64,000 bases of DNA from Nectonema munidae (taxonomy: Eukaryota; Nematomorpha; Nectonematoida; Nectonematidae). Where the stretch lies: positions 682,001 through 746,000 of the forward strand of contig JAUIRK010000923.1 in NCBI GenBank assembly GCA_030549495.1, in the 5' to 3' direction. The notes beneath the pieces were generated by a model. That model ran no database searches. It was given only the letters and a program-made list of their open reading frames with translations, and was not told the DNA's origin. Shown here piece after piece: positions 56,641-64,000 of this stretch. The translations under genes were made by a program, and so were the position numbers. Every line of letters starts with the position of its first letter. The first letter of the stretch is position 1.

Positions 56641-57392
56641 AGGTTGAAGATTTGATATTTCTTTTTTAATGTCATAAAATAAAGTTTTGTTGTAATATAA
56701 AACATTTTAAGATTATTTAATTAAAAATTTTCTTTTTATTTCCATAAATAACTTGTTTGTATTACTTAATAAAAATAGCTATATTATAAAGAATCAAAAA
56801 ATATTGATTTTCCTGAGATGTAGGCTTATGAACTTTTATGTTAAATAAACAAAAATCTGCTTTATATGAATTTTTAAAAAAAAAAGATCACATATACACG
56901 TCTTTAACTGTTTGATTTTTTTGTCATTTTATGAATTCCATGTATAATTTAGTTTTATTGAAAGTTAAGCATATCTTATATCAAAATTAGTTTTGATATA
57001 AAATCTACTAAAAAAACAATAAAAAACTTTATATAAAGTAAATTTTTTCAATATACCATTTTTCCGAAATATGTATAAAAATTCAAGATATTTTTACAAA
57101 TTTTATTAATAAATATAAACTAAATATATAATTTTAATATACTTTAAGTTTTCAAAAATAATTACTTTTTATAAATTATATACTTACTATTTTATTTTTT
57201 TATTTTTATTTAGTTTATTAATTTATTTTTTATTTTAATTTGTTCAAGAATTAAAATGAACTGTATTTTCCATATTTGAAAATAAAAAAATGTCACACAA
57301 AAAAAGTTTTAAAGAAAAAAAATAAAGATCAGTGGACAGAAAACTTGATAAAGTTTCAAGCTTCTCAAAAGAAGTTATATTCCTTTGCAATA
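56641..57392. other. AT-rich, no feature
   Basis: Very AT-rich without repeat ends or frames of note. Confidence 0.35.
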
Positions 57393-59069
57393 GAACCTAC
57401 GTTTTACTTGCCCTGATTTTACGTCCTCGCCAAATGATAGATGACGTCATAATTTTGGTCACTAAATGCATTATTAATACGTTTTTTCTTTGTGATTTTG
57501 TGTATTAAAAAGTTTATAAATGTTAATAAATTATTGTCTTTCAGTTTTATTTCACTATGAGTAATTTAAATAACGCTAATTAGATCGCAAAACAATGCAT
57601 TCTAACACTGAACGTACTGTACAATGTACTTGTTATCTCCGATGCTATTCTTGTTGTTTTCGTATAATGAGCGCGCATTATCAAACGATACGCCGCCTTG
57701 TGAATGAATGGGCTATCAGCGAATCGCAACACGTGTAAAGGATGTCCTCATATACAACTGTCAATTACGTCCAGGGTAGCAAATAGTCAGCTGATAATGC
57801 TGTGTTACAGACACAACATTTATGTACAAAACATTAACTTCACACAACTTACATGATTAATAAACAATTAAGATCATGCACTTCCTGTAATTAAAATCCA
57901 TCCAAGTCTGTTACCAAGTCTGTTAGATAATGCTCCAGCCCACCCTTCGGTTGAAGAACTAACGACAGAAGACGGATCATTTTTAGTAATGTTCCTGCTG
58001 GCAAATACAACCTCTCTCATTCAACCGATGGACCAGGGTGTTTTAGAACCATTAAAAAGACGTTATAAGAAAAACCTTCTACGTCACGTCTTGTGCAAGC
58101 TAGATACCCCGATCCCAGAGGTGATAAAACAAATCACAATTAAAGATGCGGTTTACTGGTTTGCAGATGCGTGGGAAGCGGCAACACAGGAAAATCTTCA
58201 ACGCTCTTGGCGAAAACTAATGGAAAATGTTAAAGAAAGAAGTGAGGATGAAAGTGTTTCAGAAGAACGGACAGAGAACGTAGACAACATGGAGCGGATC
58301 GTAATATATTTAAAGCCATGTTTCAAGAACTTGGTTCTGGAACTGAGGATATGATGAGTGGCTCGCCGAAGATCCCGGACACCAATGGCTCACCGACGCA
58401 GAGATAATCAGTGAAATTGATAGGGTGTCATCTGATGAAGAGAGTGAAAGTGAAGAGGAAGAAATAGTCGACCGAATTAAACCTGAACAAGCGTTTGAAG
58501 CCCTTGGAGTTATCGTGGATTGGTTCGAGCAAATGAAGAAAGATCCGTGCCACATCAGACAGATTCGCCGATGGAGAGACGAAGCGGCTCAGATGAGAGC
58601 AAGCAGAAAAAGATAACCAACTTCTTTCAGTAAAAAAAAAAGAAATCTTCAAAACAAAAGGCCCTTTTCAGGGCCAACAAATTCGAAAGAGAATGAATAA
58701 AGTAGTTTTTCCTTATTTTAAAATTATTTCCCCCTCTGCATGGATCATTAAAATAGCAAATTAACCGGCGCCTTTTCCTAGAGCAGACTAAGTTGAGTAT
58801 AATTGATAAATAATACACATACACTGATATTTTTTATTTAAGACTTTATTATCAAAACAGCTCAACTTCAGAGATGATCATCCAACTTCACTGTAGTAGT
58901 CTTCTTTAGCTGCCATAGTCCCTCACGTCATACACGGTGTGACCATGTGTGATCCAGGCTAGGATTTTCCTGTTGTATTATATGTCAATTTAAAGGTCAA
59001 CCTAGATTTTACGAATCCTACGTTTTACGTCCGCCGTTCGGTCCCGTGCCGTACGTAAAACGTAGGTTC
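57393..59069 (+). mobile_element. pogo/Tigger-type DNA transposon with TA target duplications
   Basis: A 1677-bp element has 15-bp perfect terminal repeats, GAACCTACGTTTTAC on the left and GTAAAACGTAGGTTC on the right, with TA on both sides (57391-57392, 59070-59071). ACGTTTTAC and GATTTTACG motifs recur just inside each end, likely transposase-binding repeats. Inside is the C-terminal half of a Tigger-like DDE transposase. The N-terminal helix-turn-helix and CENP-B domains are absent or unreadable, so it is an internally deleted, non-autonomous copy with intact ends. Confidence 0.88.
57925..58650 (+). pseudogene. pogo/Tigger transposase, DDE C-terminal half and tail
   Basis: From 57925 the frame gives LLDNAPAHPSVEELTTEDGS and then VMFLLANTTSLIQPMDQGVL, the 'lLl.NaPaHp....(x)..v.flPpNtTsliQPmDqGvi' block holding the second and third catalytic Asp. 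ITIKDAVYWFADAWEAATQE and LQRSWRKLM follow, as in Tigger proteins. A frameshift near 58320 leads to the acidic segment SDEESESEEEEIVDRIKPEQ (58425-58616). In another frame the sequence ends in QKKITNFFQ and TAA (about 58621), a canonical PCNA-interacting box as known for pogo-type transposases. Confidence 0.85.
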
Positions 59070-59072
59070 TAA

Positions 59073-59213
59073 ATATATGTTGTATTGTTACTTATGGCGT
59101 AATGTATTGTGTTTAGCACTGATGTATTATTATATATTAAGTATATATGTTGTATTGTTACTTATGGCGTAATGTATTGTGTTTAGCACTGATGTATTAT
59201 TATGTATGGCATT
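59073..59213 (+). repeat. 70-bp tandem duplication
   Basis: TATATGTTGTATTGTTACTT and the following 50 bp occur twice in tandem with a 70-bp period. The array starts directly at the right end of the pogo element. The copies are nearly identical. Confidence 0.85.
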
Positions 59214-59627
59214 ATGTCTGGTGTCTGACATTGACTAATGGAAATAAATAGGAAATTGTAAGGAACTTGAATACTATGTATGATGATTTTATGGTTCTAG
59301 GCCTTTTATTGATAGAGGCCTTTTATTGCCAGTCGTAAATCATGTCAGTTGACGCACCAAACTCAATTAATCATCAATTTCTCTCTCTCTCTTTCTCTCT
59401 ATTTTGATCATCAATCAAAGCACATATAGGCATTTCTATATTGCATTTGCATTCATTATTGCCATTGCCACTTTCATTATTTATTAACAAAAATTCATTA
59501 TTGCCATTGCCACTCACTTTGATATCACAATACAATTGATCCTTATACCACAATATTTTACACAACTTCATCAAACTTCATACAATTTGGTAAAATTTTA
59601 ATTTAAATTTTTTATACACTTTTTTAG
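59214..59627. other. Intergenic, (CT)n microsatellite at 59380-59400
   Basis: No gene seen. CATTATTGCCATTGCCACT is repeated near 59454 and 59496. Confidence 0.5.
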
Positions 59628-62600
59628 ACAACTTTTCATGATCATTGACGGGTACAAGTATTTCCTGAAAAGAGAAACTCTATCAAGCAAAGTCTATTAT
59701 TGTACTAAAGCTTCTTCATGCAAAGGTATTTTTGTTTTTCTTTTGTTATTTTTGTTGACTGTTAAAACTATAATTTTTAATCAAAATTTAAAATTATTCA
59801 ACATATTTTTTCACAATTTTACGGAACTTATTAGTTATATTATATGTGTTTAATTTGATAGTAGGGGTCATTCACAATTGACGTCAACTATTACTGGGAG
59901 GGAGGGGGTACCTTTGAGTTGACAAGGGTCAATTTTGGTATGTCATAATATATTTAAAAGTTGACAAAAAGGAGGAAGGAGGGCTAAAATTCGTCAAGTT
60001 TTTCTGACGTCAATTGTGAACAACCCCTTAGTTTTATAGTTTTCAACAATCAACTAAATCTTTGCACAAATTTTGTAATTAGGTTTGTAAATCTTTAGTT
60101 GTCGCAGCAGACCTTGTGCATCTTTTACAATTATGTTTGAAAATTTTGCTGCTTTTTTATTAATCCATTCAATAGTTACACAGATTTATAGATGTTTGAG
60201 CATTTTTTATAACTATTATTTTTATACTTGTTATTGGTTCTAGATCTGTTCTTTAACGTATTTACGTAAACATTCAATAAACTTATTTGAAACATTAATA
60301 CTTTAAGATACATAAGCGGTTTTTTCAAAACTAACTTTTTTTCTTCACCCGTTAATAAATGCTTAATTAATACATTTAAACAAAATAGTCAAAATTTAAG
60401 TTCTTGTATAAAACAATATTTTATATTTGCAATTTATTGAATAAAACTATCGATTTTTAACATAAATTACTTAATTTGTAATAGATATAAATTTTTTCTT
60501 AATTTTAATAATATTGAAATTTTATTTTTGATCTATAAAATTGATTTAATCTAAATTACTTAATTTGTAATAAATATGAATTTTTTAATTTTAATAATAT
60601 CGAAATTCTATTTTTTTCTATAAAATCAATTTACACGTAGCATTTTTATTTCTTGGATTTTCATTGTTTAGCAGTAAAATCTTTTTATTGCAAATTCACT
60701 GATTGTTTAAGAATGTTAGACAGTATAAGCATCATATCGAGAAAAATGGAAATCAAATATAGTTTTTGGCTGTAATTTATAGCTTGTAGTAAAACAAGTG
60801 ACAGTATTGCAGGAAAAACTGTAATGAGTGTATATAAAATAGGCTTTGAGAAGTTTTTTTAACTGGGACTGCATTATATAATTGCTAAGTAACCTTGATA
60901 ATTAACACTTGTTACCAATAGTATCACAAATAATACCACATGGTAATTTCTGTGGTACAAACTTGTAAAATATTATATATTTGGTTCTCTCTTTGATGAA
61001 AATTTTTTCAATTTTATTGCTTTCTCATATTTTGGTCGATCAACTAGACTTTCCTACTGAGAATGTTTAGTATTGTAATGGTTTTTCAAATTATATTTTT
61101 ATAAACAGGAACATTGTCCAAACAAATGAAAGACACTGCATTTTATTTTGTAGTACAAAGAAATAATATATTCGTCGACGTGTTCTCAAACACGCCAGAA
61201 TTGTTTATTAACATTCTTTTCTTGGGCATATTGGGTACTGAAAAATATTTACAAACATTTAAAACTTAATTAGATTAAAAATATTAGAAAATAAACTAGT
61301 TCAAAAGAATTAAAGCATTCGTTTTTGTTGCATTCTCTCTCTGCAAAAAATCTTAGCTTTTGTTTTAATAAACAAAAAACAGATGTTTTTTTGCAGTTTT
61401 GGGTTGCAGATTGCCAATGTTTCATTTAAACGATTTATTAAATCTAATCAAGAATCAACAATTTATATATATATATATATATGTATTTTTAACAAGTATT
61501 TTTTTAATTAACAGGAAAATTATTTCTAAACAAAGAAGATGAAGCAATCCTGAAAAGAGTGCCTCATAATCATGATGAATTAGATGCAGGAAGTGTAGCC
61601 TTCAAATCTAATATCAAGAAAGAAGCACTTGAAACGTTTAAAAGCTCTAACAGAATATACAAGTATTTTTTTCATATCTTTAAAAAGTATCTTAATAGTT
61701 TATATTTATTTAGTGACAATATTTTTCTCATCGAAAATGATCAAAGATCTACAATGAAAAAAAGAAGCATATTAAGGTATATAAGAAAAAGCAGAAAAAG
61801 AATTTCCTGTCCGAAAAACCTTGAATTTTCCATTCCCGAAAAATACACTGTAGCAAACGGCTCAAGATTTTTGCAAATGGATTTTCAATACGAAAACAAA
61901 AGGAACTTAGTTTTTTATGGAAAAACTTTGCATCACATCAACCAAATTTCACAGATAGACTCCATTTTTGTTGATGGTACTTTTAAAAAGGCGCCACATC
62001 TTTCATCAGATAATCACAATACACACCTTTCACAATCATATTCAAGTACCAGTCCTTTATGCGCTTGTATGCGATAAGAAAGAAGAAACTTATAGGTATT
62101 TCACAAAAATCTTTTCAACTAAAAAATTAAAATTTTATTTTAAAACTTTATTTTAAGTTACGTATTTGATTGTTTGAAAATGTAATTAGAAATGTCACTG
62201 GAGATTTTGAAACTTCAATTATATCAGCTACAAAAAATGTAAAATTTTATAGGAAGCTTGTATCCCTTGGATTCAGTTTGAATCCAAGTTTGATATTCCA
62301 GAAGTTTGAACTTTAGAAAATGCATCGAGATGTTACTTTCAATAGCTTTTTTATCTCAAATGGAAGTAAAAGAGATTTAAAATTTAATTATTTTGTTTTA
62401 AATTTTCAATAAACTTAGATAAAAGTAGCATATCGTAAAATGAAGATGTTGATGGTCCCTTTCTCGATTGATCCATTTTTCGCTTATTTTGAAAATACTT
62501 GGTTAGTTGATAACAAAATTCTACTTTGAAATGTATTTGGAAAAAAAGTCAGGACAAATAACCATGTTGAAGGCTTTCATAACTCGTAAGTTTAAAATAT

Positions 62601-62930
62601 GTTTTAATAATAATGCTTTACAAAGGATATAATTTTTTTTAGATTACATGCAAGTCTTCAATCGGAAAGAGTCAGTGTTTGGGAGCTAATGGAGTTTTTT
62701 AATCAAAAACGAAGAAAAATTATTTAAAGACATGGCTGAAATTGAACAGGTCAACTCAAAGTACAACTGGAATGGAGGTAATGACCTTAAACGTGAAGAA
62801 AAAGAAAAAATTATTGAAGATATTTACAGCGAATACGCCAGAACGAGAAACTTGTATTTTTTCTTTCAAGAATGTCATCTCTCATAAGCTCTTGCAAGAA
62901 AACTCCAGTTGAAAGTTGTGACGATATCTA
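59628..62930 (+). CDS. Mutator-like (MULE) transposase with FLYWCH zinc finger, intron-containing, frame broken
   Basis: A cut-and-paste transposase family, often domesticated in animals. Exon 1 (59628-59725, donor AAAG/GTATTT) encodes MIIDGYKYFLKRETL and YYCTKASSCK, the first half of a FLYWCH finger. After a 1.79-kb intron, exon 2 starts at 61515 (acceptor TTAATTAACAG) in matching phase with GKLFLNKEDEAIL and RVPHNHDELDA, which supply the HxH half. Then come IDSIFVDGTFKKAPH (first catalytic Asp) and, after a one-base frame shift near 61995, VPVLYALVCDKKEETYRYF. NVTGDFETSIISATK (second catalytic region, about 62185) and KVRTNNHVEGFHNS (the RTNN.(v/l)E.wH motif, about 62550) follow, then an exon from about 62642 with SVWELMEFF and EIEQVNSKYNWNGG. 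At least one intron (62589-62641) and a few breaks are present. A first exon is missing to the left. Confidence 0.8.
59863..60028. mobile_element. MITE with 24-bp terminal inverted repeats in the MULE intron
   Basis: AGGGGTCATTCACAATTGAC at the left and GTCAATTGTGAACAACCCCT at the right are inverted repeats of about 24 bp with one or two differences. TAGT flanks both ends (59859-59862 and 60029-60032). It is 166 bp, with G-rich AGGGAGGGGGT and AGGAAGGAGGG inside. The GGGGTCATTCA..AATTACGTCA type of end is common in invertebrate MITEs; I do not assign the superfamily. Confidence 0.8.
61461..61483. repeat. (AT)n microsatellite
   Basis: A run of AT dinucleotides just before the MULE exon 2 acceptor. 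Confidence 0.9.
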
Positions 62931-64000
62931 TGAAGTCAACTTTCAATGTTTAAATCAAACTCCTTTTTTTTAATTTGCAATCTATCTTGAAGTAAATATT
63001 TAGCTTTTACTTTTACTTATTTATTTTAATTTTATTATTTGATTATTAGCTGAAATTAATAATGTTTAAAAGAATCAAAGGTAACTAAAAAAAATTTATT
63101 TCAAAATTTTTATATTATTTACTATTTTTAGAAGACACTGCTAAATGGAAGAAAAAGTGGATAAGGGCTCAAGGCGAGACCACTCAAAAAATGCGTGCCA
63201 CGTTGTAGTACCTCTTGGGTGGTATGGAAATCTACACAAAAAATCTAAAGAAACATTGTCAAACACTGAAACTTCTATACACAAGATTCATACAAATAAC
63301 ATCAAGAAACTTTAAACTTTGTTTTTAATGAAATGGCATCTAATTTATTTTTGTTCAAATAAAGTTTTAATTCATACTTTAATGTAATTTTTTTACTTGT
63401 GTGTGCTCATTTAATATTATTAACCACATATCTAGGTTAACGATTACTCCTCATTTTTTGTGATAGTTTATTAGTTTTAGTAAAAAATTTTTTTATATAA
63501 TATACTTACACAATCACAATTTTTTATATCAATACTGTATTCTATTACAAATACTGTATTTTAGAATTTTATTTTGAGTATCTTTTTTTTATTTCATAGA
63601 GTTTGTAGTTAAAACATCTAAATATTAAATTGTCCAAAACCATGGTTAAAAACAAAAATAGCTGTGAACTAAACTTTCTATTATATATAAATAATAAACA
63701 CATTAGGAAAACTTTTTATATATGTATTATGTTTAGCCTCAAAAATAAAAAAAAAAGATTTAAAATGTGCGAAAAGATTTAATGAAGCTTATTTGTAAAA
63801 AGTAAATAGATATTACATCAGTGTTATTTTGTTATTAGTATAATAAAAAATAAATAGCAAAGTAACTGGTTAAAACAATAAATATTTAATGGAAGAAAAT
63901 TTTATACGGTTAATATATAGTATTAATTTTATAACATTATAAGCGTTAATTTATTTGAATTGGAATATTTGACTCACTTCTGTTCAACAGTTTGAAATTT
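62931..64000. other. 3' side of the MULE and AT-rich DNA
   Basis: A short segment at 63131-63208 (EDTAKWKKKWIRAQ...) has coding-like composition and may be a further exon or the end of the element. The rest is AT-rich without features. No terminal repeat of the MULE was found. Confidence 0.35.

Overview
This window is AT-rich eukaryotic DNA with spliceosomal introns. I judge AT content by eye and did not compute it. The one gene I recognise with confidence is animal-like Sec16, and the mobile elements are those common in invertebrates. I infer an invertebrate metazoan with a transposon-loaded genome, possibly a parasite, but the species cannot be fixed from this sequence.

Region 1 (0.2-14.6 kb): a decayed hAT transposase lies at the left edge on the minus strand. 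It is followed by the 3' two thirds of the Sec16 gene on the plus strand, with about twelve exons from 1709 to the stop at 14640. Sec16 is the scaffold of endoplasmic reticulum exit sites for COPII vesicles. The exons cover the central conserved/ACE1 region, a short disordered linker and the C-terminal conserved motifs. Its introns are either tiny (64 and 66 bp) or long and filled with repeats: a hAT MITE with a perfect 8-bp target duplication, a TA-flanked MITE with long terminal repeats, an inverted pair of an unnamed repeat, and a LINE 3' relic. Three irregularities in the Sec16 exons deserve checking: an in-frame TAG, a one-base phase clash and a missing donor site.

Region 2 (14.6-40 kb): almost no secure host gene. 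It holds two hAT-type non-autonomous elements, a broken Ty3/gypsy fossil split by a 141-bp satellite built from 47-bp monomers, two tRNA-derived SINEs, a decayed LINE on the minus strand, a 230-bp fold-back element, a piggyBac relic and a second hAT relic. Two tentative host gene pieces are given with low confidence (21.5-23.1 kb and 27.26-27.59 kb).

Region 3 (40-56 kb): a 21-bp minisatellite, then two inverted copies of an unclassified cut-and-paste transposon flanking a 5'-truncated LINE whose reverse transcriptase is well preserved. A second LINE 3' end, a small MITE and a fossil LTR-like element with a second partial inverted copy 4.3 kb away follow.

Region 4 (56-64 kb): a C-terminal fragment of a Mutator-like (MULE) transposase, a complete-ended pogo/Tigger-type element with TA duplications, and a longer MULE transposase gene with a FLYWCH zinc finger split by a 1.8-kb intron.

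No CRISPR array, rRNA gene, functional tRNA gene or operon was seen. The strongest unexplained signals are the satellite inside the gypsy fossil with its flanking 46-bp repeats, the fold-back hairpin at 27.6 kb, similar 3' stem-loops on two different LINEs, and the Sec16 exon irregularities.
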